Source: Rhizobiaceae bacterium (GTDB lineage Bacteria > Pseudomonadota > Alphaproteobacteria > Rhizobiales > Rhizobiaceae). Taken from it: a stretch of 64,000 bases of DNA. Positions 23,386-31,467 of the stretch are shown piece by piece (within the stretch, counting starts at the first letter, position 1; each line of letters begins with the position of its first letter). The position numbers and the translations under genes are program-made. The DNA lies in assembly GCA_019635755.1 (NCBI GenBank), contig JAHBYW010000002.1, forward strand, positions 310,001 through 374,000, given 5' to 3'. Below the pieces are notes generated by a model. It was not told where the DNA came from and ran no database searches. It saw only the letters and a list, made by a program, of their open reading frames with translations.

Positions 23386-23495
23386 CATAACCACAGGTTG
23401 TGCATATTCCGTCTGCGCAACCGTTGATGTACTCAGCATCCCCGGAGGAATTGTTCGGGGCGAAGGATCAACGGTCCAGAATGGGAGACCAAGTC

Positions 23496-23762
23496 ATGCA
23501 CAAGATCGCACTCGCAGTGTCCGCAGCCGCCATCTGCCTCGCCCCGCTCGCGGCGCAGGCCGGAGGCAAGGATTCGAAGAGCCTCGTCACCGTGGCGCCT
23601 TCGGTCAAGGTGGACGACATCAAGGTGCTGAACGGCGCCGCGATCCTCTCCGGGAACAACGTCCTGACCGGCATCCTCAACGGCAACAAGACGTCGATCG
23701 GCCAGGGCCTGCTGGGCGCCGGGATCCTGAACGGCAACAGCTACAAGGTCGGCAAGAAGTAG
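23496..23762 (+). CDS. Small secreted protein with Asn/Gly-rich repeats
   Basis: An 88-residue protein with a clear signal peptide (about residues 1-22, cleavage after AAQA). The mature part is rich in Gly, Asn, Leu and Lys. It contains an imperfect internal repeat: GILNGNKTSIGQGL and GILNGNSYKVGKK share GILNGN, and LSGNNVLTG is similar. I do not recognise the family. ATG 23496 is preferred because it starts the signal peptide and has GGGAG nine bases upstream. It is monocistronic, followed by a hairpin terminator. Confidence 0.72.
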   Translation: MHKIALAVSAAAICLAPLAAQAGGKDSKSLVTVAPSVKVDDIKVLNGAAILSGNNVLTGILNGNKTSIGQGLLGAGILNGNSYKVGKK

Positions 23763-23814
23763 CCAGCGGACCACCCGCCGGGCACCCCACACCCCCCTCC
23801 GGCGGGAGGCGGAG

Positions 23815-23841
23815 CGGGGAGGGCGTCAGCCCTCCCCGTTT
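23815..23841. terminator. GC-rich hairpin between convergent genes
   Basis: A perfect 10-base-pair stem, 23815-23824 (CGGGGAGGGC) with 23829-23838, loop GTCA, followed by TTT. It lies between the stop of the small secreted protein gene and the stop of the convergent beta-barrel-like gene, so it can end transcription from the left. A related sequence occurs upstream of that gene at 25042-25077, which suggests a dispersed repeat rather than only a terminator. Confidence 0.6.
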
Positions 23842-25008
23842 CTACATGCCGGCGCTGATGCCGATTGCCGTGTCGAGCGTGGCCTGCCGCACGCCAATGA
23901 CGGTGGCGACCGAGCTCCCGTATTCGGTGCGCGCGGTCAGCGTCAGCCGCCGCGAGAACCGCCACGCTCCCGTCAAATGGAAACCCTGCACGTGCTCGCG
24001 GTTCTGGAGCAGGGGGTTCTCCTTGATCGCGGCAAACAGGCCTGCACCGAGATCGAGCGTTTCGCGCGCGCGCCATGTGACCGTCGTCTCGGCGCGCTGG
24101 ACCCAGGAGGCCATCGGATCGTCGGTGTCGCTGTCGTCGGAGGCGCCAGTGACCTGCGCCGTCACGTCGACCGTCGAGCGAACCGGTGCGGCGATCGAGA
24201 CGAGATAGGTCGGCCGTCTTCCCTCGAACAGCGCGAATGCGCTGCGCATCGTCTGGACTCCGGCGGCCACAGTGACCGCGAGGCCCGATGGTGTCGTGCT
24301 GGCGGCCTGGGCCATCAGGGTCGTCCGGCTATAGGACAGGCTGGCCGGCGGCCAGCCGATGGCTTCGACATCGACCAGGTCGATCGACGCGACGAGGCCG
24401 AGGGTGACCGGACCGAGCGCGCGGGCGAGGGTGGCGGACGCTGCCAGGCGGTCGCGTGCCGGCTTCAGCCTCAACGGCTGGGGAAAAGGCGGGGCGATGT
24501 CGGACAGTGCGGGTCGCTGGAGCGCCTCGGCGACGGCGAGGACCAGCGTGGTCTCGCCGCCGAGATCGACGCCCAGCTGGGCCTCCGCCGCGACGGACTG
24601 GGTCAGCGTGCGCGTTCCGAAACGAAACGGGCCGAACGGCAGATCGTCGCCCTCCGAAGCAAGCCCGTAGGCGACCGTGCCACGAAGTTCGAACCGTTCG
24701 CCGATGCGCCGGGTCGCCTCCACCGTGACGGCGACAGAACGATCGTCTTCGATGTGCAGGCGGTCGTACCGCGTCAGCTGGAACTGCGTGGCAATCCGCG
24801 CGGTGCCCGATCTTCCCACCCATTCGTCCGCCAGCGTTCCGCGCAGCAGCGTGTACCAGTCGGCGACGGCGTCCGGCGAATCGTGCGCGTTGCTGGTGAA
24901 ATGGCGCTCGACGGCGATGCGGTCCCCGAAAGGGTTGGCGGTCCGCGGCTCGGACGCGGCCTGGCCGGCGGCAATCATGGCAAGGGCAAAGGGAAGAGGC
25001 AGTCGCAT
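23842..25008 (-). CDS. Predicted outer-membrane beta-barrel-like protein, function unknown
   Basis: A 388-residue exported protein with a short signal peptide (MRLPLPFALAMIAAGQAA, cleavage near residue 18). The rest alternates hydrophobic and polar residues in strands separated by charged turns, such as RFELRGTVAYGLA and RRLTLTARTEYGS, as in outer-membrane beta barrels; I see no lipobox. No enzyme motif is visible and I do not recognise the family. It is monocistronic and flanked on both sides by related GC-rich inverted repeats (23815-23838 and 25042-25077). Confidence 0.7.
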   Translation of the reverse strand: MRLPLPFALAMIAAGQAASEPRTANPFGDRIAVERHFTSNAHDSPDAVADWYTLLRGTLADEWVGRSGTARIATQFQLTRYDRLHIEDDRSVAVTVEATRRIGERFELRGTVAYGLASEGDDLPFGPFRFGTRTLTQSVAAEAQLGVDLGGETTLVLAVAEALQRPALSDIAPPFPQPLRLKPARDRLAASATLARALGPVTLGLVASIDLVDVEAIGWPPASLSYSRTTLMAQAASTTPSGLAVTVAAGVQTMRSAFALFEGRRPTYLVSIAAPVRSTVDVTAQVTGASDDSDTDDPMASWVQRAETTVTWRARETLDLGAGLFAAIKENPLLQNREHVQGFHLTGAWRFSRRLTLTARTEYGSSVATVIGVRQATLDTAIGISAGM

Positions 25009-25041
25009 GACCCTGTCCCGGCTTCGGTTCCCGGCTCCGGT

Positions 25042-25077
25042 CCCTCCCGCTCCTTCGGGGGTGGCGGAGCGGGAGGG
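25042..25077. repeat. GC-rich inverted repeat upstream of the beta-barrel-like gene
   Basis: A perfect 12-base-pair stem: 25042-25053 (CCCTCCCGCTCC) pairs with 25066-25077, with a 12-base loop. The right arm and its flank (GGCGGAGCGGGAGGG) closely match GGCGGAGCGGGGAGGG near 23809-23824, on the other side of the 23842-25008 gene. A second, smaller hairpin follows at 25106-25121 (GCAGGC/GCCTGC). The rest of 25122-25289 shows nothing I can name. Confidence 0.55.
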
Positions 25078-25289
25078 TCGGAGGTAACCGCTGAGAGCGG
25101 AAGGAGCAGGCGACTGCCTGCGTGAAGAACTTTAGGCGATGCGGGCGAAGGCTCCGCTCACTGCCAACGCAACTTCCGGCGGCAACAGGTTGTGCGGTGC
25201 CCGGGCGCGGAACCCGGCGCTCCGCGGCCGCGTTTCTCGGGCGCCACGGGCTGCGCCCGCTGCTCGGACCAACTGCGCTTGAGGGCACG

Positions 25290-25841
25290 ATGGAACCAAG
25301 CTTCGATCTCGGCCGGATCCTGTTCGGCGAAGAGGAAACGGCCCAGCTTGTGTTCTACCTGGAGGTCGTGTTCCGGACCATCGTCATGTATCTCTACACG
25401 ATCTTCCTCTCGCGCATGGTCGGGCAGGGCGGCGTCGGGCAGATCGGGCCGTTCGAGTTCGTGCTGGTGATCGCGATCGGCTCCGCAGCCGGCGACCCGA
25501 TGTTCTATCCCGAGGTCGGGCTGCTGCAGGGGATCCTGGTGATCACCGTCGTGATCCTGATGCATCGCGCCACCGTCTTCATCCTGCACCGGCACAAGCG
25601 GCTGGAGGAAAAACTGGAGGGTGGCCCGCTGCTGGTCGTCCGCCACGGCGTCATCGAGGAGAAAGCGCTGGGGTCGGGGACGTTGACCGAGCGCGAGCTG
25701 CTGGCGCTGCTGCGCATCGAAGGCGTCAAGGACACCGGCGATGTGGAGTGCGCCTTCTTCGAGCCGAACGGCCAGCTCAGCGTGTTCAAGTTTCCGGACG
25801 GCAAACGCCGGACCGTCAAGAACACGATCCCGGAGCACTGA
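25290..25841 (+). CDS. DUF421 / YetF-like membrane protein
   Basis: A 183-residue protein with about three N-terminal transmembrane helices and a cytoplasmic C-terminal domain of the YetF/DUF421 type. Family features are the YTIFLSRMVGQ region of the second helix, the polar-hydrophobic GPFEFVLVIAIGSAAGDPMF block and the C-terminal ELLALLRIEGVKDTGDVECAFFEPNGQLSVF. Some homologues affect spore envelope or membrane traits; the molecular role is unknown. ATG 25290 gives the normal length; earlier in-frame codons from 25122 lack similarity. Confidence 0.88.
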   Translation: MEPSFDLGRILFGEEETAQLVFYLEVVFRTIVMYLYTIFLSRMVGQGGVGQIGPFEFVLVIAIGSAAGDPMFYPEVGLLQGILVITVVILMHRATVFILHRHKRLEEKLEGGPLLVVRHGVIEEKALGSGTLTERELLALLRIEGVKDTGDVECAFFEPNGQLSVFKFPDGKRRTVKNTIPEH

Positions 25842-25870
25842 CTGGACGGCGAGGGCGAACGGTCGCTTGG

Positions 25871-26737
25871 TCAGCTCTTGGCGAGATAGGCGGAGAAGGC
25901 ATCCTTCCAGTCCTGATGCCAGCGCGACAGGGCCGGCCGGTTCTCGACGATGTCGCCGATCGACCAGGCCATGCGGCGTTCGTCCATCCAGCGCTCTGTC
26001 TCGTTGTCGGGGCAGAGCACGTAGAAGTCGCCTTGCGCCAGGCTGAGCATCATGAAGTCCACGACCTGCTCCGGCGTCCATGCCCCGGCCGGCTTCGTCG
26101 TCGCGCCCTGCGTCAGACCGGTGAAGGTGAAGCCCGGGATCAGCAGGTGCGCGCTGACGCGGCCGGAGGCGGTGCCGCGCAGTTCGTGCGCGAGCCCTTC
26201 GGTGTAGACCTTCAGCGCCGCCTTCGAGACGTTGTAGGCGAGGTTGCCCGGCGGCGTGGTGATGCCCTGCTTGGAGCCGGTGTTGACGATCATCGCCGGC
26301 CGGCCGTCCGCCACCATGCGTTCGGCGAAGGCCTGGACGCCGTGCACGGCACCCCAGAAATTGACCTCCAGCAGACGCTTCCAGCCCTCCAAGTCCTGCC
26401 ACGGCTTGCCCGGATTGTTGCCGACACCGGCATTGTTCATCAGCAGCGCGACGTCGGAAAAGGTCGCGTAGGCCTCGTCGGCGAGCGCCTTCAGCGATGC
26501 CGGGTCGGACACGTCGCAGGGAAAGGCGATCACGTCCTCCGGCCCGCCGGTCGACACCGCCGCCACCGCCTGCACGGCGGCCCGCAGCGCGGTGTCCTCC
26601 AGGTCGGCCAGCACGACGCGCATGCCTTCGGCGGCGAAGCGTTTCGCGGCCGCCAGCCCGATGCCGCTGGCACCGCCGGTGATGACGGCGACCCGGCCCG
26701 GCGCGAATACCTCTGCGAAATGATCGGCGGCTGTCAT
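25871..26737 (-). CDS. SDR family NAD(P)-dependent oxidoreductase
   Basis: A 288-residue classical short-chain dehydrogenase/reductase. The nucleotide-binding glycine motif TGGASGIG is at about residues 20-27, NNAGVG follows in the fourth strand, and the active-site S and Y-x-x-x-K are in NTGSKQG and AYNVSK. The C-terminal part is longer than a minimal SDR. ATG 26737 follows a GGGGAGCC ribosome-binding site; the frame is open upstream without SDR similarity. Neighbours do not suggest a substrate. Confidence 0.9.
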   Translation of the reverse strand: MTAADHFAEVFAPGRVAVITGGASGIGLAAAKRFAAEGMRVVLADLEDTALRAAVQAVAAVSTGGPEDVIAFPCDVSDPASLKALADEAYATFSDVALLMNNAGVGNNPGKPWQDLEGWKRLLEVNFWGAVHGVQAFAERMVADGRPAMIVNTGSKQGITTPPGNLAYNVSKAALKVYTEGLAHELRGTASGRVSAHLLIPGFTFTGLTQGATTKPAGAWTPEQVVDFMMLSLAQGDFYVLCPDNETERWMDERRMAWSIGDIVENRPALSRWHQDWKDAFSAYLAKS

Positions 26738-26845
26738 CGCGGCTCCCCTGTTGCCCCGCTTATAGGGCACGCACCGGCCGGCGGCCAACAGGGAGCGGGG
26801 CTGCGCGGTTGACGTGCGAAGCGGTTTCGCGCTCCATTCCGGCGC

Positions 26846-27127
26846 ATGGCGGACTGGCTGGAGATTCTGAAGGAGCAGCGCAAGGAGGGGCAGCGCATGG
26901 GGCGCGACGTGCCCCGCATGCTGGCCAATCCGGCGATCACCTCCGACCAGGCAAAGACGCTGTTCGACGCGATGGAGCGTCAGGCGGTGTTCGTCGAGAC
27001 GCTGCGCAAGGTCCTGGAGGCCAACAATTACGAACCCGACGTCGTGAAGGCCGCCGAGGGGCTGGAAGAACTCTACGCCGACCTCGCGGCAACCGTGGCG
27101 GAAAAGGTCCGGGCGCTGATGGCGTAG
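26846..27127 (+). CDS. Small hypothetical helical protein
   Basis: A 93-residue, charged, predicted all-helical cytosolic protein (MADWLEILKEQRKEGQ at the N-terminus, EKVRALMA at the C-terminus). There is no signal peptide, membrane segment or recognisable motif. Codon use matches the neighbouring genes and the frame is free of competing better ORFs. It starts 109 bases from the divergent SDR gene and could share a promoter region with it. Function unknown. Confidence 0.65.
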   Translation: MADWLEILKEQRKEGQRMGRDVPRMLANPAITSDQAKTLFDAMERQAVFVETLRKVLEANNYEPDVVKAAEGLEELYADLAATVAEKVRALMA

Positions 27128-27237
27128 TCGCCCTGCTTCCGCCCGTTTCCGGGCGGAGGAGCGCATGGGGGAACCTCAGCGACGCTCGCTGGTTTAGTCC
27201 TGAACCCCGCCCGATCTGTTGACCGCGAGGAGCCACG

Positions 27238-27717
27238 ATGAATCGCCCTGTCGCCCTTTCCATCGCCACGTTGCTGGCCGTCGCCATGCCCGCACTGGCG
27301 CAATCGACCGGCACCACCGACCGGCTGCCACAGGCGACCCAGGCCCCGGCGGCCGGCGACGCGATGACGCCGGACATGGCCGTGCCGGATCGCAGCACCA
27401 CCTCGGCCACCCAGCCGATCGATGCCAGACAGGCCGCGCTGGACGCCATCAACGGCGCGCGCGAGGCCTCCGCAAAGCTCGGCACCGTGTCAGCGATCTC
27501 CCGGATCAACGTCGTCAAGATCAGCGAGATCGGCGGCGATCCGGTCGAGATGCAGTCGGCGATCGACGCCAACAAGGTCCACGCAACGGGCGTACAGGCC
27601 GCGATCAAGGCAAATGCGGCGCTGTCGACGAAAATGTCCGAGGAAAACCTCGACGTGTCCGCCGTGGTGGCGGCGCATATCGAGGCCGACGGCAGCGTAA
27701 CGGTCTACGTGCAGTAG
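27238..27717 (+). CDS. Hypothetical exported protein
   Basis: A 159-residue protein with a clear signal peptide (MNRPVALSIATLLAVAMPALA, cleavage near residue 21). A Thr/Ala/Pro-rich linker to about residue 62 follows, then a compact domain of about 95 residues with ISRINVVKISEIGGD and ending VTVYVQ. It starts behind GCGAGGAGCC. I do not recognise the family; similar exported proteins with this C-terminal domain occur in rhizobia but have no assigned role. Confidence 0.75.
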   Translation: MNRPVALSIATLLAVAMPALAQSTGTTDRLPQATQAPAAGDAMTPDMAVPDRSTTSATQPIDARQAALDAINGAREASAKLGTVSAISRINVVKISEIGGDPVEMQSAIDANKVHATGVQAAIKANAALSTKMSEENLDVSAVVAAHIEADGSVTVYVQ

Positions 27718-27760
27718 GACGTCGAGGCCGGCGCGCGAGGTCGGAGCCCTTCGGGCAAGC

Positions 27761-28192
27761 ATGAGGGTGGACCGCGCTGCACGAGCGATCGCGCCGCTGC
27801 CCGCGGCCGAACTGGCCAGACGCCTGCGCGAGGCAACCCCCGAGATCCTTCTTGCCCTCGGCGGACTGAATGTTGGGCCGGCCGACTGGCGCTTCGAAAC
27901 GCGCGACGAGACGCTCCTGGAATGGAACCGCGCGGAAGTGGGCCCCTCCACCGAAGCGGTGTGGACGATGGTGCCCGGGCCTTCCGCCGGCGCTGCAGTC
28001 GTCCGCCTCGACACGATCCGATGGTCGCCGGTCCACGTGCACCGACGGGAGGTTGTGGGCCATTGGCGGGTGGCGCCGCGCACGGCCTCGCTGTTCGCGC
28101 GGGCCGAGAATGAGGCGCCTGTGACCCGTGTTCTGGCCGACGCTGTCGTGTGGCGCTCGGTGCCAGGCCTCGGCCTCTCCCTGCCGCGCTGA
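27761..28192 (+). CDS. Hypothetical protein, 143 residues
   Basis: A soluble, Arg/Ala-rich predicted protein without a signal peptide or recognised motif. It follows the exported protein gene by 43 bases on the same strand. A GCCC-TTC-GGGC mini-hairpin lies just upstream of its ATG. Overlapping frames on the other strand exist, so the call rests on codon use and tandem placement. It is a plausible but unconfirmed gene. Confidence 0.5.
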   Translation: MRVDRAARAIAPLPAAELARRLREATPEILLALGGLNVGPADWRFETRDETLLEWNRAEVGPSTEAVWTMVPGPSAGAAVVRLDTIRWSPVHVHRREVVGHWRVAPRTASLFARAENEAPVTRVLADAVVWRSVPGLGLSLPR

Positions 28193-28293
28193 CCCGCCCG
28201 TCGACGGTTCCGCCATGTTTTCGGCAAATTGGGAATCTGCTATCCGTGCAGGCCAAATCACCGCGCGACCGCGCAGCTTCGATCGGGGGCAGG

Positions 28294-29070
28294 ATGACTG
28301 ACAGTCGGGATCGTTCGGCGCGCCTCAACAGGCGCGACTTCATCGGCGGCGCGGCGGCCGCGGGAGCGGCCGGCCTGGGGCTCGCTGCCCTGCCGGCGCG
28401 GCCGGCGCATGCGGCGGTGCCCGTCTTCCCCAGCGCGTCGGTCATGTATGCGGCGCTGGAGGACGGCGGCCACAAGCTGCCGGCAATCCCGATCGACAAG
28501 CTGGACAAACGCTTCGTCCGCCAGGTCGTGATCGATCCGACCTTCGAGCCGCCGGGCACGGTCGTCGTCGATACCACTGCCCATTTCCTCTATTTCGTGC
28601 TGCCGGAGAGCAAGGCGATCCGCTACGGCGTCAGCCTCGGCAAGGCGGGCTTCGACTGGGTGGGCAGCGCCAAGATCGAGTACAAGAAGGCGTGGCCGGT
28701 GTGGACGCCGCCTCCGGAGATGATCCAGCGCAAGCCCGAGCTGGCGCAATATGCCGACGGCATGCCGCCCGGACCGAACAGCCCGCTCGGCGCCCGCGCG
28801 CTCTACCTCTTCAAGGATGGCAAGGACACGATGTACCGGCTGCACGGCACGCCGGAATGGAGCTCCATCGGCAAGAACGCGTCGTCGGGCTGCGTTCGCA
28901 TGCTGAACCAGGACGTGATCGACCTGTTCGCTCGCGTGAGCGGCCCTGCGACCGTGCATGTGCGCTATTCGATGTATCTCGGCGCCAATGCCGGCGGCGG
29001 CCCGAAGCCCGCACCGACGACCGAGGCGATCGACGCCGGCGTGCCGGCGGACGCGGAGAAGGTGGAGTAG
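28294..29070 (+). CDS. L,D-transpeptidase (YkuD domain) with Tat signal
   Basis: A 258-residue exported enzyme. The N-terminus has a twin-arginine motif (NRRDFIGG) followed by a hydrophobic Ala/Gly run and cleavage after AHA, so export is probably by Tat. The YkuD catalytic signature is near residue 190: the histidine in RLHGTPE, then SSGCVRM with the catalytic cysteine. Such enzymes make 3-3 peptidoglycan crosslinks or attach outer-membrane proteins, and they are numerous in polar-growing rhizobia. ATG 28294 follows GGGGGCAGG; an in-frame ATG at 28150 would hide the Tat motif. Confidence 0.92.
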   Translation: MTDSRDRSARLNRRDFIGGAAAAGAAGLGLAALPARPAHAAVPVFPSASVMYAALEDGGHKLPAIPIDKLDKRFVRQVVIDPTFEPPGTVVVDTTAHFLYFVLPESKAIRYGVSLGKAGFDWVGSAKIEYKKAWPVWTPPPEMIQRKPELAQYADGMPPGPNSPLGARALYLFKDGKDTMYRLHGTPEWSSIGKNASSGCVRMLNQDVIDLFARVSGPATVHVRYSMYLGANAGGGPKPAPTTEAIDAGVPADAEKVE

Positions 29071-29127
29071 GGGCACGCTGTGACCCAGCCGCGCGCCGAT
29101 GACGAGCGGCTGGGAGAGGAGCGGGGC

Positions 29128-29408
29128 ATGGCGCGTGACGTGGCCATCTTCGACCGCTTCCACGAACGGCTGGCGCGTGGCGATGAAGAGCGCATACCAT
29201 CGGAGCTGTCGAGCGGTTGCTCGGCGGGGAAAACCCGTTGAAGGCCTGGCGCAAACATCGCGGCCTGTCGCCGCGCGATCTGGCGGACAAGACCGGCCTC
29301 AGCGCGTCCACCATTTGCGAGATCGAATCCGGCCGGAAGGAAGGGAGCATCTCGGCGATGAAGGCTATCACCAAGGCGCTCGGGCTGGAGTTGGACGAGG
29401 TGGTGTGA
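29128..29408 (+). pseudogene. XRE-family HTH regulator broken by a frameshift
   Basis: Two frames together encode one antitoxin-like regulator. The first, from ATG 29128 behind GGAGAGGAGCGGGG, gives DRFHERLARGDEERIPSEL and then leaves the family pattern and stops. The second, one base out of register, resumes at about 29208 with VERLLGGENPLKAWRKHRG and continues into a clear helix-turn-helix (GLSPRDLADKTGLSASTICE) ending at 29408. Adding one base near 29206-29210 restores a single ORF of about 93 residues. A separate start (TTG 29217) could still make the HTH half. No toxin gene adjoins it. A sequencing error cannot be excluded. Confidence 0.75.
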
Positions 29409-29441
29409 GGGATCTCCCAACAATCTCGGTTAGCTCGTACT

Positions 29442-29501
29442 CCGCTGCCACCGTCGTTGTCGACGGTCGCGCAGCGGGCGTCTCAGCTTCCTCGGAGACG
29501 C
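29442..29501. repeat. Two adjacent inverted repeats between the HTH pseudogene and the OLD gene
   Basis: CCGCTGC at 29442-29448 pairs with GCAGCGG at 29471-29477. Inside it ACCGTCG (29450-29456) pairs with CGACGGT (29461-29467). Immediately next, GCGTCTC (29478-29484) pairs with GAGACGC (29495-29501). They sit exactly at the edge of the AT-richer OLD-family gene and could be a terminator or the scar of an insertion. Confidence 0.45.
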
Positions 29502-29516
29502 AGCGTTGTCGGAGTC

Positions 29517-31349
29517 CTACTGCGTCCAAGTTTCTGTGATCTCTTTCATAAACGCGCGAGCTTCGGCGAGATCATCGGCCGTTAGAAGGTCACGCGTTTG
29601 CATAACCTGTTGCACCCAGCGGGGTCCGTGGCCCCCGACGGAGCGACAAAAACCCTCCAATTCTCCCGATGGGACCAGCCATAAACCTTTGTTGCTGGCT
29701 CTCTTTCGTAGAGTTTCAAAAGCAGCCGAAGCATCGCCTGGCGCGATGGCGCTCTTCCCGGCAGCCTTTAGAGCCGACCAAGGAGATGTTTGTCTAAGGA
29801 CATCGTCGATCCGCCGCTTTGCCTCATTTGGAAACTCGACGTTGGTCTGAACAGTAGTTAGGACGTCTTGTATTTGCTGCCTGATGGCGTTCGAGTTGAA
29901 GCGAGGTTTCATCTGATCAATGGACCTCTTTACCACGCCATGGTCGCGTTCGAAATCACTCCAAGTTCCGCCCACAGCTTCCACAAGGCGCCGAAATCCA
30001 CCGGCATCCTGCATTACGTCGAGGTCCGCAATAACGTCGTATGGCACGCCTAACCTCCTCAATGAGGAGGCCAGAATCGTCATACGATCTTTGCCGTTTG
30101 CGTGCATAAACAGGACGTCACTGGAATGAGCCGCAGGGTGGGTAGAGCGAAGTAGGCCTTGGTAGAATGTGCAGTCCGAGTCAGATTCGCCAATGACAAC
30201 TCTCGGGTAGAACAAACCGTTTAGCAGCGACGAAAAGGTGGACAGAGGGTCGCTCGACATTGCATCAATACTGCCAGAGTCGAGCTCCTTAATGTCGTTC
30301 GTATTGCCAGAACGCTGGAGCCGGACAATCCGGAGCCGGCCGGGCGACGCGCTCAGAAGACCCAGCAAAACGTCGGAACTGTGAGTTGCTACGAAGATTT
30401 GTGAGTTTCTTGGACTTTCTCGAGCGATCAGTTCTCCCAGCAATCTCGCCTGGGGTGGGTGAAGGAATGCTTCTGGCTCATCGATCAATAGCATTCCAGC
30501 GGTCTGACCGACCAGTACCGCAAGCATGACGGTGACAAAACTTCTCATTCCGTCACCCTGGGATTCGAGGGGAGATGATTGCTTTCTCAGGCGCTGGTTG
30601 TACGAAATCGAAAGTCTATCTTCACCCGCTTGAACTTCCGGTCGCTCTCCGACTAGCAAGCCAATTTTCTCTCCAGCCAGCCGGTCGACGACTAGGTCTT
30701 TTGAGAAAGATTGTTTGAAATAGTATGCTACTTGGGTTTCAACGGCTTCATCACAGTAGATTGCTTGGATCGCGTTTTCGGGAGCCCTGCGAATTGCGTC
30801 GAAAGACCTCGTTGGGTTGCTTCCGATCAATCGAGATTCCGTATCAATGTAGCGGCAAAATATGTTTGCACCACCGAAAAAATCATCTACCCAAATTCGC
30901 TCAACTTCTGCTTCTGAGACGCTAAAGCCTAATCCAATATAACGCTTCTTTCCTTCAAGATTCTGTTCGACCCGGCTAACTAGTTCCATACGCCTCTTGA
31001 AATCTTTTAGCGTGTCATGCTTTTTTATTTGCGCTGACTTGGTTACGGTCCGAGCGAAGGATCGTCCAATAAAAGGTCCAGCGACTTCTCTTAGGATTGC
31101 ACTTTTACCCGCATTGTTCGGTCCAACAAAAACGACGATATCGTTGCTTTTGATTTTGAGGCTAGTTCCGCTAGGGAAAATCAACTCGTCGTACGTTATG
31201 CTCGGATTGTCTAGTAGTATTGGCCTAGAGCGTCGTTTTGCATGGTTCTCTTCGATGAGGCTAAAATCGTCATCTATAGGCCATGCACGGCTGAGAAGCG
31301 AATCGATCGCTGTCCTGATTTTTCCTCTCGTGCGCGTCGTCTTTACCAT
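29517..31349 (-). CDS. OLD-family ATPase with TOPRIM domain (putative defence nuclease)
   Basis: A 610-residue protein combining an ABC-type ATPase and a C-terminal TOPRIM nuclease-like domain, as in OLD (overcoming lysogenization defect) proteins. Walker A GPNNAGKS is at 76-83, a signature-like SQGDGMRS around 263-270, Walker B LLIDEPEAFLHP at 287-298 and the H-loop ATHSSDV near 321-327. The TOPRIM glutamate is in VVIGESDSD (E388), the acidic pair in ADLD (442 and 444), and a later PSGELEGF motif is present. The gene is visibly AT-richer than its surroundings and uses codons such as TTA, ATA and AGA, so it was probably acquired. No UvrD/GajB-type partner is adjacent, consistent with a stand-alone (class 1) OLD. 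The defence role is inferred from the family. Confidence 0.88.
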   Translation of the reverse strand: MVKTTRTRGKIRTAIDSLLSRAWPIDDDFSLIEENHAKRRSRPILLDNPSITYDELIFPSGTSLKIKSNDIVVFVGPNNAGKSAILREVAGPFIGRSFARTVTKSAQIKKHDTLKDFKRRMELVSRVEQNLEGKKRYIGLGFSVSEAEVERIWVDDFFGGANIFCRYIDTESRLIGSNPTRSFDAIRRAPENAIQAIYCDEAVETQVAYYFKQSFSKDLVVDRLAGEKIGLLVGERPEVQAGEDRLSISYNQRLRKQSSPLESQGDGMRSFVTVMLAVLVGQTAGMLLIDEPEAFLHPPQARLLGELIARESPRNSQIFVATHSSDVLLGLLSASPGRLRIVRLQRSGNTNDIKELDSGSIDAMSSDPLSTFSSLLNGLFYPRVVIGESDSDCTFYQGLLRSTHPAAHSSDVLFMHANGKDRMTILASSLRRLGVPYDVIADLDVMQDAGGFRRLVEAVGGTWSDFERDHGVVKRSIDQMKPRFNSNAIRQQIQDVLTTVQTNVEFPNEAKRRIDDVLRQTSPWSALKAAGKSAIAPGDASAAFETLRKRASNKGLWLVPSGELEGFCRSVGGHGPRWVQQVMQTRDLLTADDLAEARAFMKEITETWTQ

Positions 31350-31467
31350 AGGGTTCAGCTTTCGGGGCGAAGGAAAGATAGTTGATTGATACAGCGACGA
31401 GAATCTCGTTGCACACGCTTCGAGATTGTTGATCCATTATTATGGGGCTAACTAACGGTTGTAGCTA
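31350..31467. other. AT-rich spacer between the OLD gene and the amidohydrolase gene
   Basis: This 118-base spacer shares the AT-rich composition of the OLD-family gene; the composition returns to the GC-rich background at about 31470, inside the amidohydrolase 3' end. It probably holds the OLD promoter. It contains no ORF, direct repeat or tRNA remnant that I can see, so the junction gives no hint of how the gene arrived. Confidence 0.4.

Noticed and set aside
29120-29220. Programmed frameshifting in the HTH gene instead of mutation
   Set aside because: No slippery heptamer or downstream pseudoknot is visible at 29200-29215; loss of one base is the simpler explanation.
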